Source: NORP181 sp047623555 (GTDB lineage: Bacteria; Pseudomonadota; Alphaproteobacteria; Rhodobacterales; Rhodobacteraceae). Taken from it: DNA of 12,675 bases. Positions 1-7,613 of this stretch are shown in pieces. The notes under the pieces were generated by a model. It was not told the origin of the DNA, ran no database searches, and saw nothing but the letters and a program-made list of their open reading frames with translations. The stretch is from contig JBLHMP010000096.1 of the NCBI GenBank assembly GCA_047623555.1, forward strand, positions 1 to 12,675, in the 5' to 3' direction. The stretch's first letter is position 1. Every line of letters starts with the position of its first letter. The translations under genes and the position numbers were made by a program.

Positions 1-118
1 ATCCAAGGCGGGGTTTTTGCAGGCGACGGTTGCGTTTGCCTTGGCGCGCGATGATCTGCGTGATGAGTTGTCGCGTTATTTGCGCGAGATGGTGCATCTC
101 GACAAGGCAGCCGAGTGA
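1..118 (+). CDS. galU: UTP-glucose-1-phosphate uridylyltransferase, C-terminal end (partial)
   Basis: Only the last 38 codons are present, read from base 2 to the TGA at 116-118; the 5' part lies outside the window. The tail contains a segment reading SKAGFLQATVAFALARDDL followed by a short helix-like, charged end. From memory this matches the end of alphaproteobacterial GalU (compare the G-x-K-x-x-x-x-x-A motif late in GalU proteins). GalU makes UDP-glucose from UTP and glucose-1-phosphate in the cytoplasm. The call fits the neighbour: galE starts 20 bp after the stop, and galU-galE pairs are common at polysaccharide loci. With only 38 residues visible no active-site residue can be checked, so the identity rests on tail similarity and context. 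Another nucleotide-sugar enzyme is possible. Confidence 0.7.
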   Translation, partial: SKAGFLQATVAFALARDDLRDELSRYLREMVHLDKAAE

Positions 119-138
119 GCGGCGGGGGCGATGACGTA

Positions 139-1125
139 ATGGCAAGGAACGTTCTTGTAACAGGTGGTGCGGGCTATATCGGGTCGCACGCCTGCAAAGC
201 GCTGAAGGCCGTCGGATATACGCCAGTAACCTATGATAATCTGGTGACCGGTTGGCAGGATGCCGTTAAATTCGGCCCATTTGAACGGGGCGAATTGACA
301 GATCGGGCACGTCTGGATGAGGTATTTGCCAAATATCAGCCTATCGCGGTCATGCATTTCGCCGCCCTCAGTCAGGTCGGCGAAGCCATGCAGCAGCCAG
401 GCATGTATTGGCACAACAACGTTGCCGGGTCGTTGTCTTTGATCGAGGCGGCTGTTGCAGCCGATTGTCTGGACTTTGTGTTCTCTTCGACATGCGCGAC
501 CTATGGCGATCAGGACAACGTCGTGTTGGATGAGAATACAGCCCAGTATCCGACAAACTCCTATGGGGCCTCTAAACGCGCAATCGAGGATATCTTGCGT
601 GATTTTGAAGCGGCATATGGATTGCGCAAAGTGATCTTTCGCTACTTTAACGTGGCTGGTGCCGACCCGGATGGAGACGTGGGTGAATTTCACCGACCCG
701 AGACACACCTGATTCCGCTCATGCTCGATGCAATTGACGGCAAACGCGACAAACTAACGGTTTTTGGGACGGATTACCCGACCCCTGATGGCACTTGCAT
801 CCGTGACTATGTGCATGTCTGCGATCTGGTGGATGCACATGTTCTGGGACTTGATTGGCTCAAGAGCGGCAAAGGCAGCCGGGTGTTTAATCTGGGCACA
901 GGCCATGGATTTTCGGTGCGTGAAGTAATTGACCATTCGCGCAGTGTTACCAACCGGGATGTCCCGCATGACATTGGACCTCGCCGTGGTGGCGATTGTA
1001 CCAAACTGGTATCCGGGTCGATGCGCGCGGAAACTGAACTGGGCTGGACGCCAACCCGTTCGACGCTTCATACTATGATTGCAGATGCTTGGAGATGGCA
1101 CCAAACCGGACATTACGAAAGCTAA
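139..1125 (+). CDS. galE: UDP-glucose 4-epimerase
   Basis: This 328-residue protein is an extended short-chain dehydrogenase of usual GalE length. It interconverts UDP-glucose and UDP-galactose in the cytoplasm using bound NAD. Visible marks are the nucleotide-binding GGAGYIG at residues 9-15, the serine patch SST at 116-118, the catalytic pair Y142-x3-K146 (YGASK), and the family motifs GEFHRPETHLIP and RDYVHVCDL in the substrate-binding half. I chose the ATG at 139 because the Rossmann strand NVLVTGG then begins four residues in, as in other GalE proteins. A GTG at 115 would add eight Gly/Asp-rich residues and overlap the upstream stop codon, which is possible but less likely. A weak G-rich stretch lies near 124-128. 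The gene follows the probable galU end and precedes glycosyltransferase genes, so it probably supplies UDP-galactose for their product. Confidence 0.93.
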   Translation: MARNVLVTGGAGYIGSHACKALKAVGYTPVTYDNLVTGWQDAVKFGPFERGELTDRARLDEVFAKYQPIAVMHFAALSQVGEAMQQPGMYWHNNVAGSLSLIEAAVAADCLDFVFSSTCATYGDQDNVVLDENTAQYPTNSYGASKRAIEDILRDFEAAYGLRKVIFRYFNVAGADPDGDVGEFHRPETHLIPLMLDAIDGKRDKLTVFGTDYPTPDGTCIRDYVHVCDLVDAHVLGLDWLKSGKGSRVFNLGTGHGFSVREVIDHSRSVTNRDVPHDIGPRRGGDCTKLVSGSMRAETELGWTPTRSTLHTMIADAWRWHQTGHYES

Positions 1126-1134
1126 TCCAAGCCT

Positions 1135-2187
1135 ATGAAGCTTGACCTGCCTCCAGCCAATCACCCGACAAGTCAGGGCTGGAATGCGTATCTTCTGCGC
1201 TGGAAACGTCGTCGGTTGCTGTGGCGGTCCTGGCGCAGCAGGCATCATTTGTCCGCGGTATCGGATCGCACAAAGCAGATCAAAGCAGGTGATATTCTGG
1301 CTGTCACAGTTGTGCGCAATGAAATCGGGCGGCTGCCCTATTTTCTGGCGCATTACCGGCGTTTGGGTGTGGCGCAATTTCTGGTGGTCGATAACGACAG
1401 CGACGATGGCAGTGCCGAATTTCTGGCCGCACAGCCCGATGTTTCGCTGTGGCATACACCACACAGCTATCATGCGTCCCGGTTTGGTCTGGATTGGTTA
1501 ACCTGGCTTCAGATGACTTATGCGCACAACCATTGGTGTCTGATGGTTGATGCCGATGAAATATTGATTTACGCGCATCATGAACAACGCGGCTTGACAG
1601 ATCTGACCCAATGGTTGGACGGTCAAAAGCGTGCTGTTTTCGGCGCGTTAATGCTTGATTTATACCCCAAAGGGCCACTGAACGCAGCGCAGTATGCATC
1701 GGGTCAAGACCCAACCGAGGTGTTGCAATGGTTTGATTCCGGTCCCTACCGTGCCATCAGACAGCCGCCACTTGGCAATCTATGGGTGCAGGGCGGTGCG
1801 CGTGAACGGGTGTTTTTTGGCGATGATCCATGGCGGTCGCCAACGCTGAATAAACTGCCGTTGGTGCGCTGGAATCGTCGCTATGCCTATGTGAATTCGG
1901 CCCATTCCATGCTGCCGCCCGCGTTGAATACTGGTTATGATGGTCCGGGCGGCGATCAGCCCTCGGGTGTGTTGCTGCACAGCAAGTTTTTACCTGAGAT
2001 TGTTTCCAAATCGGAAATAGAAAAACAACGCCAACAACATTTTCATACGCCGCAGGATTTTGATGGATATTACGATCATCTTGGCCGCGCTCCGGATCTT
2101 TGGCATCACGGATCAGTCCGGTTTGAGAATTGGCAGCAACTGGAGGGTTTGAGGCTGATGTGCGCGGCTGGTTGGCCGCCAGCCTGA
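1135..2187 (+). CDS. GT2-type glycosyltransferase, first tandem copy
   Basis: This 350-residue protein has the fold signature of the glycosyltransferase family 2-like group (the Glyco_tranf_2_4 type). Residues 53-63 give the entry strand DILAVTVVRNE, residues 86-88 a VDND turn typical of the nucleotide-sugar site, and D139-A-D141-E142 is a good DxD metal-binding motif. The N-terminus (about 16-38) is very basic and rich in Trp and Arg (WKRRR, WRSWRSR), with no signal peptide or clear membrane span, suggesting a cytoplasmic enzyme that may touch the inner membrane. The start is 9 nt after the galE stop, so co-transcription is likely. The ribosome-binding site is weak. The next gene is a paralog: over 110 aligned residues without gaps, from residue 53 here, I count 61 identities by eye. 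Donor sugar and acceptor cannot be read from the sequence. Confidence 0.85.
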   Translation: MKLDLPPANHPTSQGWNAYLLRWKRRRLLWRSWRSRHHLSAVSDRTKQIKAGDILAVTVVRNEIGRLPYFLAHYRRLGVAQFLVVDNDSDDGSAEFLAAQPDVSLWHTPHSYHASRFGLDWLTWLQMTYAHNHWCLMVDADEILIYAHHEQRGLTDLTQWLDGQKRAVFGALMLDLYPKGPLNAAQYASGQDPTEVLQWFDSGPYRAIRQPPLGNLWVQGGARERVFFGDDPWRSPTLNKLPLVRWNRRYAYVNSAHSMLPPALNTGYDGPGGDQPSGVLLHSKFLPEIVSKSEIEKQRQQHFHTPQDFDGYYDHLGRAPDLWHHGSVRFENWQQLEGLRLMCAAGWPPA

Positions 2188-2225
2188 GTTAACATTTGCG
2201 CGTGGCGTAACTGTTTCTAAACCCA

Positions 2226-2255
2226 TTGATTCATACAAGAAAAAGGTGGCATATT
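2226..2255 (+). promoter_or_regulatory. candidate sigma70-type promoter before the second GT2 gene
   Basis: The 146-bp gap 2188-2333 is the only loose joint in the + strand cluster. It holds TTGATT at 2226-2231 and CATATT at 2250-2255, separated by 18 bp. This is an acceptable but not strong -35/-10 pair, and would put the start point about 70 bp before the next gene. No terminator-like hairpin is visible in the gap, so readthrough from galE and the first GT2 is equally possible. Confidence 0.3.
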
Positions 2256-2333
2256 GTGGCACTGGAACAAGGTAGACGGATTGCGTAGAAAACGACGCCG
2301 CCAAAATCTTGCAACATTGAGATTGGAACGCAG

Positions 2334-3344
2334 GTGAGCCTTTGGGAATCATATCGAATGCGACTGCGGCGTAGACGCCGTGTTTTGCGTTCGATACGTA
2401 AGTCTCGCGAACTAAATGTCGTGCAGGACTATACCAACACGATCCGTCCCGACGATATTTTATTGGTCACTACGGCCTGGAATGAGCAAATTCGATTGCC
2501 GTATTTCCTGCAATACTATCGTGATTTGGGCGTAGATCATTTCCTAATCGTGGACAATGACAGCACTGATGGAACGCTGGATTACCTATCTGGACAAACC
2601 GATGTGTCGGTCTGGCACACGCGAGCCAGCTATAAACGGGCCTCATTTGGTGTGGATTGGATGAATTGGCTTCAGCGCAAATACGCCCATGGACACTGGA
2701 CGCTTGTGGTCGATCCCGACGAATTTTTTGTCTACCCATTTTGCGATACCCGGTCGATCCGGGCGCTGACGGACTGGCTCGACAATTCTTTGATTCGCAG
2801 TTTTAGCGCTATGTTGCTGGATGTTTATCCCAAAGGGCGGCTTGATGATGAGCCGTATCAGGCGGGGCAAAACCCGATGGAAATTGCCTCTTGGTTTGAC
2901 AGTGGCAATTACACGTTGAAACGCAACGCTCTGTACCAGAGCCTGTGGATACAGGGCGGCCCACGTAGCCGGGTATTCTTTGCCGATCAGCCCGAGCTCG
3001 CCCCGGCGCTGAATAAAATACCGTTGGTCAAATGGGATAAACGGTTTGTCTATGCCAGTTCGACCCACATGCTTTTGCCGCGCGGGTTGAACCAGGTATT
3101 TGACGAATGGGGTGGCGAAAAGGCATCCGGTATTCTGTTGCACACCAAATTTCTGAACACGTTTCCCACCAAAGCCGCAGAAGAGCTCGACCGGGGGCAG
3201 CATTATTCGGGTTCGGTCGAATACAAAGCCTATGCCCAGAGCATGAAGGACGATCCCGAACTTTGGTGCAAATGGTCCGAAAAATACATCAACTGGCGCC
3301 AGCTGGAAATATTGGGTCTGATGTCCAAAGGTAACTGGGCATGA
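2334..3344 (+). CDS. GT2-type glycosyltransferase, second tandem copy
   Basis: This 336-residue paralog of the preceding gene shares its layout: entry strand from D41, VDND turn, and a metal-binding D127-P-D129-E130, followed by shared blocks such as DVYPKG, WFDSG, RVFF and LNKIPLVKW. The GTG start at 2334 is preferred because its WESY aligns with WNAY of the first copy and a GGAA lies 5 nt upstream; an ATG at 2358 would remove that match. An in-frame stop at 2286 rules out a longer N-terminus. Residues 8-25 are extremely Arg-rich (five consecutive Arg at 12-16). No membrane segment is visible. Its stop overlaps the next start in ATGA (3341-3344), which implies translational coupling with the GT14-type gene and suggests the two proteins act on the same glycan. 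The two copies have diverged well beyond recent duplication. Confidence 0.85.
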   Translation: MSLWESYRMRLRRRRRVLRSIRKSRELNVVQDYTNTIRPDDILLVTTAWNEQIRLPYFLQYYRDLGVDHFLIVDNDSTDGTLDYLSGQTDVSVWHTRASYKRASFGVDWMNWLQRKYAHGHWTLVVDPDEFFVYPFCDTRSIRALTDWLDNSLIRSFSAMLLDVYPKGRLDDEPYQAGQNPMEIASWFDSGNYTLKRNALYQSLWIQGGPRSRVFFADQPELAPALNKIPLVKWDKRFVYASSTHMLLPRGLNQVFDEWGGEKASGILLHTKFLNTFPTKAAEELDRGQHYSGSVEYKAYAQSMKDDPELWCKWSEKYINWRQLEILGLMSKGNWA

Positions 3345-5038
3345 CCGTCGGGATTGTATTGCTGGTTCACGCGGCATTGGGTCGTGCAGAACAGATTGCC
3401 CGCCACTGGACCGCTGCCGGGTGCCCGGTTGTCCTGCATGTAGACAAGAACGTGGACCGGGCGACCTTTCGGGCATTTGCTGAAAAGCTATCAGATGATC
3501 CGTTGGTCAAGTTTTGCAAACGCTATAAATGCGAATGGGGAACCTGGGGTATTGTTGCGGCCTCGCAATCGGCGTCGGAAATGATGTTGAACAGCTTTAC
3601 GCGTGTTAGCCATGTTTATTTGGCCTCCGGCTCTTGTCTGCCGCTGCGTCCGGCACAGGAATTGGTTGATTATCTGGTCGACCGACCGCGCACCGATTTC
3701 ATCGAAAGCGCAACAACCGCAGATGTGCCCTGGACGGTTGGTGGCCTTGATCATGAACGTTTCACCCTGCGGTTTCCGTTTTCATGGAAACGTCACCGCA
3801 CTCTGTTTGACAAATACGTTGATTTTCAGCGCTGGATTGGGCTGAAACGCAAAGTGCCTGTGGGGCTGGTGCCGCATATGGGCAGCCAGTGGTGGTGCCT
3901 GACGCGGCAAACCCTGTCGGCGATCCTGCAAGACCCTGAACGTGAACGGTTTGATCGCTATTTCCGGCAGGTCTGGATTCCGGATGAAAGCTATTTTCAG
4001 ACGCTGGTCCGGCAATATTCCAGCAACATCGAAAGCCGGTCTTTGACCCTGTCAAAATTTGATTTCCAGGGTAAGCCGCATATCTTTTATGATGATCACC
4101 TGCAATTGCTGCGCCGCTCAGATTGTTTCGTTGCGCGTAAAGTATGGCCAAGGGCGGATCGGCTTTATCAGGCGTTTTTGACCGATAGTTCGGCGGCGAT
4201 GAAACGAACCGAACCAAACCCTGGAAAAATTGACCGGATTTTTGCCAAAGCAGTCGAGCGTCGAACACGCGGGCGTCCGGGCCTGTATATGCAGAGCCGA
4301 ATGCCACATGTTGGCTGGGAAAATGGCGTCACATCGAACCCCTATTCGATGTTTCAGGGGTTTTCCGAACTGTTCGATGATTTTGACATTTGGCTGAATA
4401 AATCCACTGGCGCACGTGTGCATGGTCATTTGTTTGCGCCAGAACGGGCAAATTTTTCGGGGGGTCAGTCACTGGTTAACGGTGCCCTGTGTGACAGTGC
4501 CAAAAAACGCGATTACCAACCCGAGGCATTTCTGACCAGCCTGATCTGGAATATGCGTGGCGAACGTCAGTGTTTTCAGTTTGGACCGGGGGACAATCAG
4601 GCCATCAATGACATGATCGCCCGTGATCCCAACGCGCAGATTTCGGTTATTACTGGCGCATGGGCGGTGCCTTTGTTCCGGTCCAACCGTAATTTTGGCA
4701 GCCTGCGCAAAGAAGCCGCGCTGTTGCAAAAAACTGAAAAATGTCATTTGAATATTCTGCGATCAAGCCATGTCAAGGCACGGATACGCATTTGGACGAT
4801 GGCCGAATTTATCGAGGCCCCGATGGAGCCGCTTCAGACGATCATTGACGAGATCGGGCAGCTGAATCCGCGCCGCCTAAGCGAAGCACCGACGATGGTT
4901 GATTTGGATGGCTTTGGCCAATTCCTGCAAAACCTCAAAAATCAGGGCATGCACCCGTATTTGATGGGCGATTTCCCGGTGGAGCAGGAACTGGTGAACA
5001 CACCCAAACCTGCCCGCAAACCCTATCTGGTGAGATAA
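3341..5038 (+). CDS. core-2/I-branching-type (GT14-like) glycosyltransferase with long uncharacterised C-terminal domain
   Basis: Residues 1 to about 280 of this 565-residue protein carry the marks of the core-2/I-branching beta-1,6-N-acetylglucosaminyltransferase family (GT14, also xylosyltransferases): LHVDKN at 32-37, EWGTWG at 65-70, SGSCLPL at 96-102 in place of the usual SGxDxPL, GSQWW at 181-185, and PDESYFQTL at 214-222, which holds the probable acidic catalytic residue. From about 285 to the end is a second domain without any motif I can assign. I recall Pfam DUF entries (probably DUF5927/DUF5928) built on such tails, but cannot verify the numbers. There is no signal peptide or membrane span, unlike the eukaryotic type II membrane relatives, so the enzyme is likely cytoplasmic. 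It is coupled by ATGA overlap to the second GT2 and lies 7 bp before the sulfotransferase. A branching role is inferred; the donor is unknown. Confidence 0.82.
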   Translation: MTVGIVLLVHAALGRAEQIARHWTAAGCPVVLHVDKNVDRATFRAFAEKLSDDPLVKFCKRYKCEWGTWGIVAASQSASEMMLNSFTRVSHVYLASGSCLPLRPAQELVDYLVDRPRTDFIESATTADVPWTVGGLDHERFTLRFPFSWKRHRTLFDKYVDFQRWIGLKRKVPVGLVPHMGSQWWCLTRQTLSAILQDPERERFDRYFRQVWIPDESYFQTLVRQYSSNIESRSLTLSKFDFQGKPHIFYDDHLQLLRRSDCFVARKVWPRADRLYQAFLTDSSAAMKRTEPNPGKIDRIFAKAVERRTRGRPGLYMQSRMPHVGWENGVTSNPYSMFQGFSELFDDFDIWLNKSTGARVHGHLFAPERANFSGGQSLVNGALCDSAKKRDYQPEAFLTSLIWNMRGERQCFQFGPGDNQAINDMIARDPNAQISVITGAWAVPLFRSNRNFGSLRKEAALLQKTEKCHLNILRSSHVKARIRIWTMAEFIEAPMEPLQTIIDEIGQLNPRRLSEAPTMVDLDGFGQFLQNLKNQGMHPYLMGDFPVEQELVNTPKPARKPYLVR

Positions 5039-5045
5039 AGCCGCT

Positions 5046-6479
5046 ATGACGGATCGCTTTGACTATTTTGTCGTGTTCGCAGAAATGCGCACCGGATCTA
5101 ATTTTCTGGAAACCAATCTGAATGCGTTTGACGGCCTGACCTGTCATGGCGAGGCGTTCAATTCGCATTTTATTGCCTACCCGAACACAACCGAGGTTCT
5201 GGGCGTTACGCAGGATATGCGCGATGTCTCTCCGCAGCGGCTGATTACTGCGATCAGTGAAGAGCCCGGTACGCTTGGGGGCTTTCGGTTTTTCCACGAC
5301 CATGATCCACGTGTCCTGGACATTGCACTAGAAGACCCGCGCTGCGCAAAAATCATACTGACGCGCAATCCGTTGGATAGCTATGTTTCGTGGAAAATAG
5401 CCAAAGCGACAGGCCAGTGGAAACTCACCGATATCAAGCGACGCAAAGATGCTAAGGCCTGGTTTGTTGGCCTTGAATTCACCCAGCACGTTGAGGCATT
5501 GCAGGATTTTCAAGTGTTGCTGTTGAACAAATTACAGACCACTGGGCAGGTGCCATTTTATGTGGCCTATGAAGATCTGCAAAGCGTGGCTGTTATGAAC
5601 GGGCTGGCCAAATGGCTGGGCGTCGCCAGCCAGCTTGACGGTTTGGACAAAAGCCTGAAACGGCAAAATCCTAGTCCGATCACCGAAAAGGTATCAAATC
5701 TTGCCGAGATGACTGATGCATTAACCCGTCTGGACCGGTTCAACCTTAATCGGACGCCCAATTTTGAGCCCCGTCGCGGCCCGGCAGTGCCCAGTTATGT
5801 GGTTGGGGTGAAAACACCGCTGATGTATCTGCCGATCCCAGGGGGGCCTGAAGAGGCCGTCGTGGCGTGGATGGCTGCACTGGATGGTGTGGATGTTGAA
5901 GGGCTGCAGACCAAGCTGAACCAGAAACAAATACGCCAATGGAAACGTCGCAATCGCGTGCACCGTAGCTTTACCGTTCTGCGCCATCCGCTGGCACGCA
6001 TTCATACCACGTTTTGCCAACGAACTCTGTCGACCGGGCCGCATAGTTTGGGCCGAATACGGGACACTTTGCGCAACCGCTATAAATTGCCGATTCCCGC
6101 CGGTGAGCCAACATCTGGTTATACCCGCGCCGATCACCACAAGGCATTCAAGGCGTTCCTCGAGTTCGTAAAGGCAAATCTGGCTGGCCAAACGGCAATT
6201 CGCGTCGATGGTGTCTGGAGCACGCAATCTGCTGTGTTGTCCGGGTTTGGCGATTTCAATTTACCTGACTATGTTCTGCGCGAGGATGAAATCCCCACGA
6301 TGCTGGTGTATCTGGCGCAGCTGGTCGGTCACGACGCGCCTGAGGAACCCAAAGCCGCGCCTTCGGACACGCCCTATGCGTTGTCAGACATCTATGACAG
6401 CGAACTAGAAGAGCTGGCCGCAAGCGTCTATCAGCGCGACTATCTGATGTTTGGGTTTGGCCCGTGGGAAAAATCCTGA
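5046..6479 (+). CDS. two-domain sulfotransferase, Stf0/NodH-like N-terminal half
   Basis: This 477-residue protein is much longer than the roughly 250 residues of a single Stf0/NodH-type enzyme. The N-terminal half has the PAPS 5'-phosphosulfate loop as MRTGSNFLE (residues 14-22) and the 3'-phosphate motif R107-NPLDSYV-S115, both intact, so it should transfer sulfate from PAPS to a carbohydrate hydroxyl. From about 250 onward a second sulfotransferase-like unit appears, resembling the Sulfotransfer_2 family: a strand then PIPGG at 263-267, R313-HPLARIH-T321, a DYVLREDE segment, and a C-terminal YQRDYLMFGF. Its first loop lacks the usual Lys and Ser/Thr, so this half may not be catalytic. There is no signal peptide, so the enzyme is probably cytoplasmic. 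It closes the + strand cluster, 7 bp after the GT14-type gene, and the sulfated product is presumably the glycan made by the neighbours. Confidence 0.82.
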   Translation: MTDRFDYFVVFAEMRTGSNFLETNLNAFDGLTCHGEAFNSHFIAYPNTTEVLGVTQDMRDVSPQRLITAISEEPGTLGGFRFFHDHDPRVLDIALEDPRCAKIILTRNPLDSYVSWKIAKATGQWKLTDIKRRKDAKAWFVGLEFTQHVEALQDFQVLLLNKLQTTGQVPFYVAYEDLQSVAVMNGLAKWLGVASQLDGLDKSLKRQNPSPITEKVSNLAEMTDALTRLDRFNLNRTPNFEPRRGPAVPSYVVGVKTPLMYLPIPGGPEEAVVAWMAALDGVDVEGLQTKLNQKQIRQWKRRNRVHRSFTVLRHPLARIHTTFCQRTLSTGPHSLGRIRDTLRNRYKLPIPAGEPTSGYTRADHHKAFKAFLEFVKANLAGQTAIRVDGVWSTQSAVLSGFGDFNLPDYVLREDEIPTMLVYLAQLVGHDAPEEPKAAPSDTPYALSDIYDSELEELAASVYQRDYLMFGFGPWEKS

Positions 6480-6515
6480 ACATCAAGGCGGCCAAGATTT
6501 AACGTTTGAACTGCT

Positions 6516-6980
6516 TTAGGCGGCCTGGACCGACTGCGATTCTGTCAAAATGGCATATAGAGTTGTCGGATCCAGATTGGCCCGCAGTTTTGAACACATA
6601 GTAGGTTCGCGCAATGTCCGCGATACCAACGCCAGAGCTTTCAAATGCTCAACACCGGCGTTTTCCGGGGCAAACAATGCAAATGCAATGTCGATTGGTT
6701 GCCGGTCCACAGCGCCAAATTCAATTGGCGTTTCCAGCATTACAAAGATACCGGCAACGCCTTTAAGATTGGACAGCCGGGCGTGTGGCAAGGCGACGCC
6801 GTGGCCCACACCAGTTGGGCCAAGGCTTTCGCGTTCCAGCAAGGCTTCCACTGTAGAAGCGGCCTCCAGATCATAGGTGTTCTGAGCCAGATCGCCTATT
6901 TCCTGAAACAGGCGTTTTTTGCTGGATGCAGAGGACAATACCTTAACTGCCTCGGGTTTGAGGATGCTGGTAAGTTCCAT
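6516..6980 (-). CDS. ptsN: PTS IIA-like nitrogen regulatory protein (EIIA-Ntr)
   Basis: This 154-residue protein is a single EIIA domain of the nitrogen phosphotransferase branch. It accepts phosphate from NPr (PtsO) on a histidine and regulates partners such as potassium transport and sensor kinases, rather than carrying sugar. The active-site His is H66 in GHGVALPHAR (59-68). The opening MELTSILKPE and the ERESLGPTGVG block before the active site are typical of PtsN. It lies 51 bp downstream of hpf, the usual proteobacterial order, and is probably co-transcribed with it. The ATG has only a weak GGGGCG stretch about 10 nt upstream. The gene converges with the sulfotransferase gene, leaving 36 bp between the two stops and no convincing terminator hairpin in that space. 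Confidence 0.95.
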   Translation of the reverse strand: MELTSILKPEAVKVLSSASSKKRLFQEIGDLAQNTYDLEAASTVEALLERESLGPTGVGHGVALPHARLSNLKGVAGIFVMLETPIEFGAVDRQPIDIAFALFAPENAGVEHLKALALVSRTLREPTMCSKLRANLDPTTLYAILTESQSVQAA

Positions 6981-7031
6981 TTGTTATTCGCCCCGTACAA
7001 GCACCCGTTCAGGCACGTCATTGACTTCGGT

Positions 7032-7595
7032 TTATGGGTCAATCCAGCCAATGTTGCCGTCGTCCCTACGGTACACGACATTCAGGCCTTCTTTTCCTTC
7101 GTTGCGAAAGACTAAAACTGGGGCGCCTGCCAACTCCATTTGCATCACAGCCTCACCTACCGATAGCGACGGTATCTGGGTTTCCATTTCGGCGATGATG
7201 ATCGGCTGGAGTGATTCTGGCTCGGCGTCCTCTGCCTCGTCTTTCGAGGCGAGGATATACGAGGACGCGCCGTAGAGTTCAACCGGTTCTGCACGATCTC
7301 GATGATGGTCCTTTAATCGTCGTTTATATCGGCGCAATTGTTTGTCTAGTTTTTCCTTACAACCGTCAAAAGCTGCATATATTTCATGGCTATGCGCCTT
7401 GGCCTGTGCATTTAGTCCAGTTGACAGGTGAATGGTCGCTTCACAAACAAATTCATGCGCCGAGCGGGAAAAGATCACATTTGCGTCCGTTGGTCGTCCG
7501 GCATACTTGGCTAAAACACCGCCTAATTCGGTTTTAACGTGGGATTGCAGGGCTTCGCCAATGTCGATCTGTTTTCCACTGATTTGGTAACGCAT
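7032..7595 (-). CDS. hpf: ribosome hibernation-promoting factor, long form
   Basis: The 187 residues fit the long HPF type. An N-terminal S30AE domain (about 1-100, starting MRYQISGKQIDIGEAL and ending in the basic QLRRYKRRLKDHH) binds the 30S decoding region. An acidic linker (about 118-128, KDEAEDAEPES) leads to the C-terminal dimerisation domain (about 133-187, including SVGEAVMQMEL and the end NIGWIDP), which joins two 70S ribosomes into 100S particles in stationary phase. Alphaproteobacteria normally carry this long form in place of short HPF plus RMF. The ATG start is fixed by an AGGAG at 7601-7605, 5 nt upstream. A long leader with a candidate promoter and alternative hairpins precedes it, suggesting expression separate from lptB and possibly controlled at the RNA level. 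ptsN follows. Confidence 0.95.
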   Translation of the reverse strand: MRYQISGKQIDIGEALQSHVKTELGGVLAKYAGRPTDANVIFSRSAHEFVCEATIHLSTGLNAQAKAHSHEIYAAFDGCKEKLDKQLRRYKRRLKDHHRDRAEPVELYGASSYILASKDEAEDAEPESLQPIIIAEMETQIPSLSVGEAVMQMELAGAPVLVFRNEGKEGLNVVYRRDDGNIGWIDP

Positions 7596-7600
7596 GTGTT

Positions 7601-7605
7601 CTCCT
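7601..7605 (-). promoter_or_regulatory. hpf ribosome-binding site
   Basis: On the minus strand AAAGGAG lies 5 nt before the hpf ATG. It is the strongest Shine-Dalgarno sequence I noticed in the window and fixes the start. Confidence 0.8.
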
Positions 7606-7613
7606 TTACATTT

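Noticed and set aside
115..138. GTG at 115 as the galE start, overlapping the galU stop
   Set aside because: It would add eight Gly/Asp-rich residues before the Rossmann strand; the ATG at 139 fits the family's N-terminus better.
754..1473. Long minus-strand open frames opposite galE and the first GT2 gene (also 2643-3476 and 5721-6227)
   Set aside because: They are antisense shadows of well-supported genes, with unlikely composition and no family motifs.
2257..2272. TGGCAC resembling the -24 half of a sigma-54 promoter before the second GT2 gene
   Set aside because: The -12 GC is absent at the required distance; positions 2270-2271 read AG.
6487..6525. Two copies of GGCGGCC at 6487-6493 and 6519-6525 as a bidirectional terminator between the convergent operons
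   Set aside because: They are direct, not inverted, repeats, and the second lies in the Ala codons at the end of ptsN. No hairpin with a U-run results.
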